Positions 12,673 through 20,022 are shown, numbered from the stretch's first letter. The stretch is DNA of 21,192 nucleotides from an uncultured Oscillospiraceae bacterium (GCA_910585815.1 CAJUFJ010000058.1:1-21192), one strand, 5' to 3'. Notes: generated by a model not told the origin, from the letters alone. Numbers and translations are program-made.

Positions 12673-15369
12673 ATGAAAAAACTGATGGTGATCGACGGCA
12701 ATTCCATTGTCAACCGGGCCTTTTACGGGGTAAGTCAGAGCCTGACCACCCGGGAGGGCCAGCCCACCAACGCCATATTTGGCTTTCTGAACATTTTAAA
12801 CAAGCTGCTGGACGAGGCAGCTCCGGACGCCCTGTGCGTCACCTTCGACCGCTCCGCCCCCACCTTCCGGCACCAATCCTACGAGGGCTACAAGGCCAAC
12901 CGCAAGGGGATGCCCGACGAGCTGGCCAGTCAGATGCCCCTTTTAAAGGAGGTGCTGTCCGCCCTGAACGTACCCATGTACGAGCTGGACGGCTGGGAAG
13001 CCGACGACCTCCTGGGCACCATCGCCCGGCTGGACGAGGCCGCCGGCTGGGAGACGGCCATCGTCACCGGAGACAAGGACGCCCTCCAGCTGGTGACGGA
13101 CCAGACCACCGTCAAGCTGGTGTCCACCCGCATGGGACGCACCACCACCAAAGACGTAACCCCGGAGCTTTTCCGGGCAGAATACGGCTTCGACCCCAAA
13201 AACATCATCGACCTGAAGGCCCTCATGGGGGACTCCTCCGACAACTACCCCGGCGTGAAGGGCGTGGGCGAGAAGACGGCCATGTCCCTCATCCAGCTCT
13301 ACCACACCGTCGCCCACCTCTACGACCACATGCCGGATATCTGCTCCGCCCCCAACGTGGACGCCAAGCCCGGCCTTGTCAAAAAGCTGGAGGAGGGCAA
13401 GGAGAGCGCCTTCCTGTCCTACGACCTGGCCACCATCCGCACCGACGCCCCCATCGACTTTAAGCCGGAGGACAACCTGCGCCAGGCGCCGGACAACAAC
13501 CGGTTGTACCAGCTTTTCCTGAATCTGGAATTTTCCAAGCTCATTGACAAATACGGCCTCACCGCCCCCCAGGGGGAGCAGGCAGTCCAATCAAACGTCC
13601 CCGCTGTGCTGGAGGGGGGCTGCTACCTGGAGACGGACATCACCCCGGAGCACGCCCAAAGCCTGCTGGAGCTGTGGCGGACCAAGGAGGTTGTCCACAT
13701 CGTCGCCCTGCCCTCTCTGGACGCTTTCTGCGTGGCGTGCCACCTGAACGACGATTCCTGGAACGCCAGCCTGCTGCGGGCGGACAAACTGGAAAATTAC
13801 AACGAAATTGTCCAAACCCTGTTCTCTGACCCCGCCATTAAAAAGGCGGCCCACGGGGTGAAAAACCTGTGCCGGGCCCTGCTGGCCGAGGGGATTACCC
13901 CCGCCGGCTTCGTTTTCGACACCGAGGTGGCCGCCTACCTCCTGGCCCCCAGCGACGGCAGCTATGAACTGGACAAGCTGGGCCTGACCTACTACAGCCA
14001 GCAGTTCCCCAAGGCGGCTGTCTACCTGGAGGAGGGGGCATTCGGCCCCCTGTCCGACCCCGACGCCCCCGCTGAAACCATGATGCGCCACTGTCTCCTT
14101 ATCGACGCCCTGCGGGACACCCTCACCGCCCGGCTCCAGGAGCTGGGGATGTGGGAGCTGTATGAAAAAGTGGACCTGCCTCTGTGCCAGGTGCTGGCCG
14201 GGATGGAGACCGAGGGCTTCCTTATCGACCGGGGGGCGCTGGTGGAGTTCGGGGAGATGCTCTCCGGGCGGATTGACGAGGTCCAGAAAACCATCTACGC
14301 CCTGGCCGGCGAGGACACCTTTAATATCAACTCCACCCAGCAGTTGGGGGGGATTTTGTTTGATAAATTGGGCCTTCCCCCGGTAAAAAAGACCAAAACA
14401 GGCTACTCTACCAAGGCCGACGTGCTGGAAAAGCTGCAGGGCCAGCACCCCATTATTGACAGCATTCTGGAGTACCGCCAGCTTACCAAATTAAAATCCA
14501 CCTATGTGGACGGACTGGGCAAGGTGATTGGCCCGGACGGGCGGATCCACACCTCCTTCCAAAACACCGTTACCGCTACGGGGCGGCTCAGTTCTACCGA
14601 GCCAAATCTGCAAAATATCCCCGTTCGCACCGAATTGGGGGCGGAATTGCGGAAAATGTTCGCCGCGCCCGCCGGGAAGGTGCTGGTGGACGCGGATTAC
14701 TCCCAGATTGAGCTGCGGCTGCTGGCCCATATGGCCGGGGATCAGGCCATGATTGACGGCTTTAAAAGCGGCGAGGATATTCACACTATTACCGCCTCCC
14801 AGGTCTTTGGCGTGCCCGTGGAGGAGGTCGCGCCCCAGATGCGAAGAAGCGCAAAAGCTGTCAATTTCGGCATTGTTTACGGCATTTCTCCCTTTTCTCT
14901 GTCCCAGGATATTGGGGTTTCCGTCCAGGAGGCCAAGGAGTATATGGACCGGTATTTTGCCCACTATGCCGGGGTGCGGGCCTATATGGACGGGGTGGTG
15001 GAGCAGGCCAGGGAGGCCGGGTATGTGTCCACTTTATGGGGACGTAGGCGGTGGATTCCTGAGATCAAATCCTCCAACTTCAACACCCGGTCCTTTGGGG
15101 AGCGGGTGGCCCTCAACGCCCCCATTCAGGGGACTGCCGCCGATATTATCAAATTGGCCATGATTCGGGTGTATAACCGGCTGAAACAGGAGAATTTGCA
15201 GGGAAAACTGGTCCTGCAGGTGCATGACGAGCTGATTGTGGAGTGCCCGGAAAACGAGGCTGAGGCCGTGTGCAGGCTGGTGGAGGAGGAGATGGAAGGG
15301 GTGGCCGCCCTGGCCGTCCCCCTGCTGGCTGAGACGAAGGCGGGAAAGACCTGGGCCGAGGCCCACTGA
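12673..15369 (+). CDS. polA: DNA polymerase I
   Basis: The 898-residue product is normal for the family. Residues 1 to about 290 are the 5'-3' nuclease (VIDGNSIVNRAFYG, VTGDKDALQLV, LMGDSSDNYPGVKGVGEKTA). The middle region (about 310-480) has the fold position of the 3'-5' exonuclease but no DxE metal motif, so proofreading is probably lost, as in many Firmicutes. The polymerase domain has motif A (DADYSQIELR, D673-D675), motif B (K728 and F732 in RRSAKAVNFGIVYG) and motif C (H851-D852-E853 in QVHDEL). It removes primers and fills gaps in replication and repair. A GAGGGAGA site lies 9 bases before the ATG. Codons in the first half strongly favour C endings; from about 14,100, near the start of the polymerase domain, G and T endings become frequent. 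The usual clostridial neighbour coaE is not next to it. Confidence 0.97.
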   Translation: MKKLMVIDGNSIVNRAFYGVSQSLTTREGQPTNAIFGFLNILNKLLDEAAPDALCVTFDRSAPTFRHQSYEGYKANRKGMPDELASQMPLLKEVLSALNVPMYELDGWEADDLLGTIARLDEAAGWETAIVTGDKDALQLVTDQTTVKLVSTRMGRTTTKDVTPELFRAEYGFDPKNIIDLKALMGDSSDNYPGVKGVGEKTAMSLIQLYHTVAHLYDHMPDICSAPNVDAKPGLVKKLEEGKESAFLSYDLATIRTDAPIDFKPEDNLRQAPDNNRLYQLFLNLEFSKLIDKYGLTAPQGEQAVQSNVPAVLEGGCYLETDITPEHAQSLLELWRTKEVVHIVALPSLDAFCVACHLNDDSWNASLLRADKLENYNEIVQTLFSDPAIKKAAHGVKNLCRALLAEGITPAGFVFDTEVAAYLLAPSDGSYELDKLGLTYYSQQFPKAAVYLEEGAFGPLSDPDAPAETMMRHCLLIDALRDTLTARLQELGMWELYEKVDLPLCQVLAGMETEGFLIDRGALVEFGEMLSGRIDEVQKTIYALAGEDTFNINSTQQLGGILFDKLGLPPVKKTKTGYSTKADVLEKLQGQHPIIDSILEYRQLTKLKSTYVDGLGKVIGPDGRIHTSFQNTVTATGRLSSTEPNLQNIPVRTELGAELRKMFAAPAGKVLVDADYSQIELRLLAHMAGDQAMIDGFKSGEDIHTITASQVFGVPVEEVAPQMRRSAKAVNFGIVYGISPFSLSQDIGVSVQEAKEYMDRYFAHYAGVRAYMDGVVEQAREAGYVSTLWGRRRWIPEIKSSNFNTRSFGERVALNAPIQGTAADIIKLAMIRVYNRLKQENLQGKLVLQVHDELIVECPENEAEAVCRLVEEEMEGVAALAVPLLAETKAGKTWAEAH

Positions 15370-15599
15370 CCGTCCCGGGCGGACGTCAAATACCTGTTGT
15401 ATTATTTCGTTTAAATAATACACCTCAAAACGAGCAAAAACGGGCGTTTAAGCTCCCAAAATGGGCCTTTTAAGGTCCCAAACGGTACTGTCCTTCTGGT
15501 GCGGACAGTTTTGGTGAGGGATTTGCCTGATGCGGCCGGCGTTGGTTATTTTAACCAAAATTTTCCCCGCTATAAAAAATCCTCCCCTTCCGGGAAAGT
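15370..15599. other. Gene-free region after polA with several small hairpins
   Basis: TGTATTATTT/AAATAATACA (15398-15407 and 15413-15422) is a perfect A/T-rich hairpin. Two similar units follow, AAAACGGGCGTTTAAGCTCCC-like and AAAATGGGCCTTTTAAGG-like (about 15436-15480), each with GGG and CCC at its ends. TTGGTTA/TAACCAA (about 15543-15559) is another small hairpin. I see no open frame with a ribosome site here. Confidence 0.6.
15487..15512 (+). terminator. Possible terminator downstream of polA
   Basis: ACTGTCC (15487-15493) pairs with GGACAGT (15503-15509), followed by a short T run. The stem is only 7 bp and lies 118 bases after the stop, so this is a weak call. Confidence 0.45.
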
Positions 15600-15622
15600 C
15601 GGCGCGGCCGGCCGGATTAGGA

Positions 15623-15692
15623 CGGGCGGATGATATCCGCCCCTACAACGCACCCCTGAAGAACGGCGCGCCGGAGTCGTCGCGCCCTACAC
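15623..15692. repeat. Two right-arm fragments of the TAGGGG family
   Basis: Bases 15623-15645 match the right arm of the repeat at 2422-2444 almost exactly. Bases from about 15666 to 15692 (GGCGCGCCGGAGTCGTCGCG and following) resemble an arm of the repeats at 72-145 and 18711-18786. Neither fragment has its partner arm in the right place, so they are probably remnants. Confidence 0.65.
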
Positions 15693-15694
15693 AC

Positions 15695-15771
15695 GTTTAC
15701 TTCGTATGTTTCGCCTGCGGCGAAACGCAATCCTCAGTCAGCTTCGCTGACAGCTCCTTTCCAAAGGAGCC
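15695..15771 (-). repeat. Composite repeat, 5'-half fragment (copy 5)
   Basis: On the minus strand the modules are GGCTCCTTTGGAAAGGAGC, then TGTCAGC/GCTGACTGA, then GAGGATTGCGTTTCGCC and a tail like the start of copy 1. The second half (far arm, GCCCCAGTG palindrome, closing hairpin) is absent. Confidence 0.75.
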
Positions 15772-15864
15772 TTGCCGCCTGCGGGCGGGACGAGGATACC
15801 CCCTGGAAAACGGCGGAACTTTCGACCACTTATCCGGGGAATGCGACCGACTGTCCCAAATCCC

Positions 15865-15893
15865 TTGCGGGGAGGAATTTTCTCTGATACACT
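15865..15893 (+). promoter_or_regulatory. Probable promoter of the membrane operon
   Basis: TTGCGG (15865-15870) and TACACT (15888-15893) are 17 bases apart, with TGA before the -10. It lies about 65 bases before the first ATG at 15958. Both boxes deviate from consensus. Confidence 0.45.
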
Positions 15894-15957
15894 GGGGATG
15901 ACCCGAAAGAATTGGCCCGGTCAAGTGGCCGGGCCCCACAGGACAGGAGGTCGTCCC

Positions 15958-16161
15958 ATGAAAAACCGTACCGACAAAATTCTGCTGGCAGTCTTTCTGC
16001 TTACACTGGCCCCTTACGCGGCCTTTTTCGCATACTGCTTTTCAGAACTCCCCCTTAGCATTACACCCCCACAGCAGGCGCTGCTTCTGTATTCCCACAG
16101 TATTCCCATGTTTTTCTTACAGCTGCTGCTGTGTCGGAAGGGGGAGACCCGCAATGCTTAG
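15958..16161 (+). CDS. Small membrane protein, first gene of five-gene operon
   Basis: The 67-residue product starts at ATG 15958 with AGGAGG 7 bases upstream; the longer frame upstream has no ribosome site and runs through the promoter. Two hydrophobic helices are visible, about 8-29 (ILLAVFLLTLAPYAAFFAYC) and 41-60 (ALLLYSHSIPMFFLQLLLC), with a basic, Cys-containing end CRKGETRNA. I do not recognise the family. Its last 8 bases overlap the start of the next gene, a sign of coupled translation. Confidence 0.7.
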   Translation: MKNRTDKILLAVFLLTLAPYAAFFAYCFSELPLSITPPQQALLLYSHSIPMFFLQLLLCRKGETRNA

Positions 16162-16456
16162 CCTGTTGCAGCTTCCGCTCTCCCTGGGGCCCATTATGCT
16201 CGCGCTTCTGCCGGTCAGCCTGCCTTTCTGCGTCCTCCAGCTGGCCCTTTGCCGGTTCTGCAAAAACCAGTACCTGCGCCTGGCTCCGGCGGCGCTGGGG
16301 GGAGGGCTGTTCCTGTTCAGCTTCTGCTCCTTCACCGCCGGGCAGGGCTACGCCGCCCTGTTTGGGGTCCTTCTGATCGTTCCCGCGCTGATGCTGCTGT
16401 CCGGGAGCGGGCTGGGGCTGGCCATCTGGTACTTCGCGGAAAAATACCTGCGCTAG
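16154..16456 (+). CDS. Small multi-pass membrane protein
   Basis: The 100-residue product overlaps the previous gene by 8 bases (ATG inside its last codons) and has a G-rich site (GGAAGGGGGAG) about 8 bases upstream. Three hydrophobic helices, about 9-33, 43-64 and 67-93, account for most of the sequence; a small polar loop with two Cys (LCRFCKNQYLR) lies between the first two. There is no recognisable domain. With its neighbours it may form part of a membrane complex, which is inference from the operon layout only. Confidence 0.7.
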   Translation: MLSLLQLPLSLGPIMLALLPVSLPFCVLQLALCRFCKNQYLRLAPAALGGGLFLFSFCSFTAGQGYAALFGVLLIVPALMLLSGSGLGLAIWYFAEKYLR

Positions 16457-16470
16457 AAGGAGGGAACACT

Positions 16471-17103
16471 GTGGACAACGCCATTTACATCGTCTTTTCC
16501 GCCACCCCCACCGGGATGGGGCGGCTTATCCGCAAGGCTACCCGGAACCGGTACAACCATGTGTCCCTCTCCCTCAGCCAGGACATTCACAAGATGTATA
16601 CCTTCGCCCGGCTCCACCGGGCCATCCCCCTCTACGGCGGCTTTGTGGTGGAGTCCATCCTGCGGTATCAGTCCTTCGCCGGGGCGGCTCGGGTGAAGAT
16701 TTGCCGGGTGGAAGCGCCTGAGCCACAGCTTACCTACCTCCACAACTATCTGGAGCGGCTTTGGAACGAGCGGGAGGAGTACATCTACAACACCCCCGCC
16801 GCCCTGGCCTCCCTGGTCCACCTGCGGCCCGCCATCTCCAAGGCGTACACCTGCGTCACCTTTGTGCAGGAGGTGCTGGTCCGCTTCCGGCTGGCCGGGG
16901 TGCGGGAGAGCGACAGCCCCACCGTCCGGGCGCTGGAGCGCCGGCTGTCCGCCTACGTCATCTACGAGGGGCCCGTCCCCGCCTGCGCCGGGGAGTGGGG
17001 GGAGGACACCTACCCGGCCCAGACCACCACCCGCTACGCCGTTTTTACCACCGCCCGCCACTTCGGCCGGCTGGCCCTGCGGGTGCTGACGGGGGTGGCT
17101 TGA
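16471..17103 (+). CDS. Papain-like (NlpC/P60- or YiiX-type) protein
   Basis: The 210-residue product starts with GTG 16471, 7 bases after AAGGAGGG; the frame open further upstream overlaps the previous gene and lacks a site. RNRYNHVSLSLSQDIHKMY places a His (H30) on a strand, and KAYTCVTFVQEVL places a Cys (C128) at the start of a helix. This His-before-Cys order fits the circularly permuted papain-like fold (YiiX/LRAT-related NlpC/P60 group), whose members cleave or transfer amides or esters. GGFVVESIL at 56-64 is the usual intervening strand. There is no signal peptide, so the protein is probably cytoplasmic or tied to the membrane by its small neighbours. The substrate is unknown. Family assignment is by motif pattern, without a search. 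Confidence 0.65.
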   Translation: MDNAIYIVFSATPTGMGRLIRKATRNRYNHVSLSLSQDIHKMYTFARLHRAIPLYGGFVVESILRYQSFAGAARVKICRVEAPEPQLTYLHNYLERLWNEREEYIYNTPAALASLVHLRPAISKAYTCVTFVQEVLVRFRLAGVRESDSPTVRALERRLSAYVIYEGPVPACAGEWGEDTYPAQTTTRYAVFTTARHFGRLALRVLTGVA

Positions 17104-17334
17104 GTGAAAAACAGGAAATGGACTTGGAAGCTCCTGCGGCTGTTGGGGCTTGCCCCGTTTTTGTTTGCGCTGGGCTTCTGCCTTGTCAGCAGCCTGCTTG
17201 ACGGCGGCGGACCGCCGTTTGGGAAGATGTCATTTTGGGACTATCTCATTTTTTATAGCTTTCTATATTGGTACACATATGTAATGGGAATTATTTTGAT
17301 CGTACTGTCCGCCGTATTCAGGAGCAAATCATGA
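17104..17334 (+). CDS. Small two-helix membrane protein
   Basis: The 76-residue product starts with GTG immediately after the TGA of the previous gene (no gap). A basic head (MKNRKWTWKLLR) leads to a helix at about 12-32, a short loop with GGGPPFGK, and a second helix at about 43-71 rich in Tyr and Phe (WDYLIFYSFLYWYTYVMG). Similar small proteins occur near other genes in Firmicutes, but I know no function. It overlaps the next gene by the 4 bases ATGA, so expression is coupled. Confidence 0.7.
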   Translation: MKNRKWTWKLLRLLGLAPFLFALGFCLVSSLLDGGGPPFGKMSFWDYLIFYSFLYWYTYVMGIILIVLSAVFRSKS

Positions 17335-18011
17335 TGATGAATCAAAGCAGAAGAAACGCATACGCAATCATAATTCTTGTCCTGACATGCTGTCTGGTTA
17401 TGGTCTGGGTGGAGGGGAGCCTGCGGCCCATCTACCCGGTGAAATCCGCCCTGAAAATCGCCGTCTTTCTGGGCTGCACCGGGCTGTACGCCCTCCTGAC
17501 CAAGGATAAGGGCCCCTTCGGGGCTTTCCGGCGGTCGAAGGCCGTGAAGCTGGCCGCTCCGCTGGCTCTGGCCGTGCCGGTTTTCCTGCTGGGAGGCTAC
17601 CTGCTGCTGTCCCCCTGGCTGGACCTGTCCGCTATCCCGGCCAACCTGGCCGCCAAGGAGGGGATTACCGCCAAGACCTTCCCTCTGGCCGCCCTCTATA
17701 TCACCTTCTGCAACTCCCTGCTGGAGGAGTTTTTCTTCCGGGGGTTCGCCTTCCTTGCCCTGTACCGCCTGGGGTACACAAGGCTGGCCTACGGCTTCTC
17801 CGCCCTGGCCTTCGCCCTGTATCACGTGTCCATTACCAGTAACTGGGGGACGCCGGGACTGATTGTCCTCATGGTGGCCGGGCTGACGGCTGCGGGTCTG
17901 TTCTTCAACTGGCTGGATCGGGACGGGAGCGTGCTCCCCTCCTGGCTGGTCCACGTGGGAGCCAACCTGGGCACCAACGCAGTGGGGTTTATTTTGTTCG
18001 GGATTCTATAA
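17331..18011 (+). CDS. CPBP-family intramembrane metalloprotease
   Basis: The 226-residue membrane protein starts at ATG 17331 with AGGAG 6 bases upstream, overlapping the previous stop. The three CPBP (Abi/CAAX protease) motifs are present: EEFFFRG with E132-E133 and R137, FALYHVS with H165, and WLVHVGANLGTN with H208 and N212. The first two Glu and the His residues form the active centre inside the membrane. About 6-8 helices are visible. Bacterial relatives take part in processing or immunity for peptide bacteriocins and in processing of lipidated or membrane proteins; I see no bacteriocin precursor here. As the last gene of a coupled five-gene operon it may process one of the small membrane proteins encoded before it (inference). 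Confidence 0.88.
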   Translation: MMMNQSRRNAYAIIILVLTCCLVMVWVEGSLRPIYPVKSALKIAVFLGCTGLYALLTKDKGPFGAFRRSKAVKLAAPLALAVPVFLLGGYLLLSPWLDLSAIPANLAAKEGITAKTFPLAALYITFCNSLLEEFFFRGFAFLALYRLGYTRLAYGFSALAFALYHVSITSNWGTPGLIVLMVAGLTAAGLFFNWLDRDGSVLPSWLVHVGANLGTNAVGFILFGIL

Positions 18012-18012
18012 G

Positions 18013-18240
18013 GGCTCCCTCTTTGAGGGAGCTGTCAGCCGAAGGCTGACTGAGGGAGTTCGTCTATCAAAAGGTTTCGCTCAATGAACTCCCTCCGTCA
18101 CGGCTTCGCCGTGCCACCTCCCTCTGAGAGGGAGCTGTCAGCCGAAGACTGACTGAGGGAGTTCGTCTATCAAAAGGTTTCGCTCAATGAACTCCCTCCG
18201 TCACGGCTTCGCCGTGCCACCTCCCTCTGAGAGGGAGGCT
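18013..18240 (+). repeat. Composite repeat, tandem duplicate (copy 6)
   Basis: Two 103-bp units, 18031-18133 and 18134-18236, differ at one base (about 18045 versus 18148). Each unit contains GTCAGCC/GGCTGAC, the long arms GAGGGAGTTC and GAACTCCCTC, CACGGC-TTC-GCCGTG and CTCCCTC/GAGGGAG. The order equals that of the copies at 1-262 and 7801-7972 although the arms differ. The single base change breaks one pair of the GTCAGCC hairpin in unit 2. Confidence 0.92.
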
Positions 18241-18258
18241 TATTAAAGGAGTGTTCCT

Positions 18259-18714
18259 ATGTATTACGAGATTGTCCCCATGGACCGCAGCCATATCCCT
18301 CAGATTGCCGCCCTGGAGCGGGAGTGCTTCACCGACCCCTGGAGCGAGCGCCTGCTGGAGGACGCGCTGTTCGACACCCAGGCCTGCTTTATCGTGGCCG
18401 AGGACGGGGAGGAGGGCAACGTCCTGGGCTATGCCGGGCTCCATGCCGTGCTGGACGAGGGGTACATCGACAACGTCGCTGTGGCCCCCGACGCCCGGCG
18501 GCACGGGGTGGCCTCCGCCCTGCTGGATGTGTTCTGCCGGTTTGGGGAGGTCAATCTGGCCTTCCTCACCCTGGAGGTGCGCAAGTCCAACACCGCCGCC
18601 ATCGCTTTGTATGGGAAGCACGGTTTTCAGCAGGTTGGCCTGCGCCCGGGCTACTATCAGCACCCCCGGGAGGACGCGGTGATTATGACGCGGGAGTTTG
18701 GGAAGGAAACGTAG
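18259..18714 (+). CDS. rimI: Ribosomal protein S18-alanine N-acetyltransferase
   Basis: The 151-residue GNAT protein is full length. The acetyl-CoA loop is ARRHGVASALL (79-89), preceded by IDNVAVAPDAR, and the end has the RimI pattern LEVRKSNTAAIALYGKHGF (105-123) with Y118 and GYYQHPREDAVIM near the C-terminus. RimI acetylates the N-terminal alanine of ribosomal protein bS18. AAAGGAG lies 7 bases before the ATG. In most Firmicutes rimI stands between tsaB and tsaD; tsaD follows here, but tsaE and tsaB are not upstream, where the tandem repeat and CPBP gene lie instead. The TAG stop (18712-18714) belongs to a repeat whose left arm starts at 18711. Confidence 0.92.
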   Translation: MYYEIVPMDRSHIPQIAALERECFTDPWSERLLEDALFDTQACFIVAEDGEEGNVLGYAGLHAVLDEGYIDNVAVAPDARRHGVASALLDVFCRFGEVNLAFLTLEVRKSNTAAIALYGKHGFQQVGLRPGYYQHPREDAVIMTREFGKET

Positions 18715-18786
18715 GGCGCGACGACCCCGGCGCGCCGTTAACCCGCATATTTTTGAAATGCGGCGGGCCGAGTCGTCCCGCCCTAC
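18711..18786. repeat. TAGGG-arm inverted repeat between rimI and tsaD
   Basis: The outer arms GTAGGGCG and CG/CCCTAC are complementary, with inner GACGACC/GTCGTC and GGCGCGCC/GGCGGGCC segments. It closely resembles the nested repeat at 72-145. It provides the stop codon of rimI and ends 27 bases before tsaD. Confidence 0.85.
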
Positions 18787-18813
18787 AACATTTCCTTGGA
18801 AAGTGGTGTCTCT

Positions 18814-19824
18814 ATGAATATTTTAGCCATTGAGTCCTCCTGCGACGACGCCGCCGCCGCCGTGGTGCGGGACGGGCGGACGGTGCTGTCCAGCTGCGTG
18901 TCCTCTCAGATTGAGATGCACACCGTCTACGGCGGGGTGGTGCCCGAGATTGCCTCCCGGAAGCATGTGGAGGCAATTTCCGGGCTGGCGGAACGGGCTG
19001 TGGCTGATGCGGGGCTGTCCAGAAACGAGCTGGACGCTGTGGCCGTCACCTATGCGCCGGGGCTTATCGGGGCGGTGCTGGTGGGGGTCAACTTCGCCAA
19101 GGGGGCCGCTCTGGCGCTGGGGCTGCCGCTGATTCCCGTTCACCACGTGCGGGGGCACATCGCCGCCAACTACATCACCCATCCGGATTTGAAGCCGCCC
19201 TTTGTGTGCCTGTGCGTCTCCGGGGGGACCACCGCTATTGTGGACGTGCGGTCCTACACCGAGATGGCCGTGCTGGGGGGCACCCGGGACGACGCCGCCG
19301 GGGAGTGCTTTGACAAGGTGGCCCGGGTGCTGGGCATCGGTTACCCCGGGGGCGGGCCTATGGACCGGCTGGCTCAGGGAGGGGACGGCGGGAAGTATCC
19401 CCTGCCTGTGGGGCATGTGTCCGGGGCGGAGCTGGATATGTCCTTTTCCGGGTTGAAGACGGCCAGTCTCAACCTGATTCACAACAGCGAACAGAAGGGG
19501 GAAACGCTGGACCTGCCCGGCTTTGCCGCCAGCTTTGGGAAGGCGGTGAGCGACTCCCTGGTGCCCCGGGTGATGTCTGCCGCCAAAATGACGGGTTACG
19601 GCAAAATCGCCGTGGCCGGCGGGGTGGCCGCCAACAGCCGCATCCGGGCCGATTTGCAGGCCGCCTGCGCCCGGAGTGGGGACCGGCTGTTTCTGCCTGA
19701 GCTGCGGTACTGCGGGGACAACGCGGCTATGATCGGCTGTCAAGGGTTTTACGAGTTTCAGGCGGGGCACACCGCCGGGTGGGATTTGAATGCCTACGCG
19801 ACCAGGGATATCGGGGTGGGGTGA
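18814..19824 (+). CDS. tsaD: tRNA threonylcarbamoyladenosine transferase subunit TsaD
   Basis: The 336-residue product has the normal length. It starts MNILAIESSCDDAAAAVV, as in the family, so I use ATG 18814 rather than the in-frame TTG at 18796. The metal-binding H111 and H115 are in PVHHVRGHIAANY; nucleotide loops are seen in CVSGGTTAIV and AVAGGVAANSRIR, and CGDNAAMIG lies near the C-terminus. TsaD, with TsaB and TsaE, transfers the threonylcarbamoyl group to A37 of tRNAs that read ANN codons. The ribosome site is weak (GGAAAGTGGTG), and the repeat at 18711-18786 separates it from rimI. Coding G is more common than C here, unlike the genes in the left half of the window. Confidence 0.96.
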   Translation: MNILAIESSCDDAAAAVVRDGRTVLSSCVSSQIEMHTVYGGVVPEIASRKHVEAISGLAERAVADAGLSRNELDAVAVTYAPGLIGAVLVGVNFAKGAALALGLPLIPVHHVRGHIAANYITHPDLKPPFVCLCVSGGTTAIVDVRSYTEMAVLGGTRDDAAGECFDKVARVLGIGYPGGGPMDRLAQGGDGGKYPLPVGHVSGAELDMSFSGLKTASLNLIHNSEQKGETLDLPGFAASFGKAVSDSLVPRVMSAAKMTGYGKIAVAGGVAANSRIRADLQAACARSGDRLFLPELRYCGDNAAMIGCQGFYEFQAGHTAGWDLNAYATRDIGVG

Positions 19825-19845
19825 TTGGCGTTTGCAGGGGGCGGC

Positions 19846-19894
19846 CCCCCTCAGTCAGGCTTGCGCCTGACAGCTCCCCCACAAGGGGGGAGCC
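19846..19894 (-). repeat. Composite repeat, 5'-half fragment (copy 7)
   Basis: On the minus strand it reads GGCTCCCCCC/GGGGGAGC, then TGTCAGGC/GCCTGACTGA, then GGGG. The second stem differs from TGTCAGCC/GGCTGACTGA in other copies by a paired change that keeps the stem closed. Confidence 0.75.
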
Positions 19895-19942
19895 ATTTCT
19901 GTGGGGGACGGGAGCGGACGGCAGCCTCCCTGTGGTGTTATG

Positions 19943-19973
19943 TCACCCCTATGCGGGGTGAATTGGGTTTTTT
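19943..19973 (+). terminator. Probable terminator after tsaD
   Basis: TCACCCC (19943-19949) pairs with GGGGTGA (19955-19961); six T follow after ATTGGG. The offset T run makes the call moderate. Confidence 0.55.
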
Positions 19974-20022
19974 CCTCTGCATTTTGGCGGACTTCCCTTG
20001 CACCCTTCCTGTAATTGCGGGG

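Noticed and set aside
13591..14448. 285-codon open frame on the minus strand within polA
   Set aside because: Antisense to polA with no start signals or recognisable domain.
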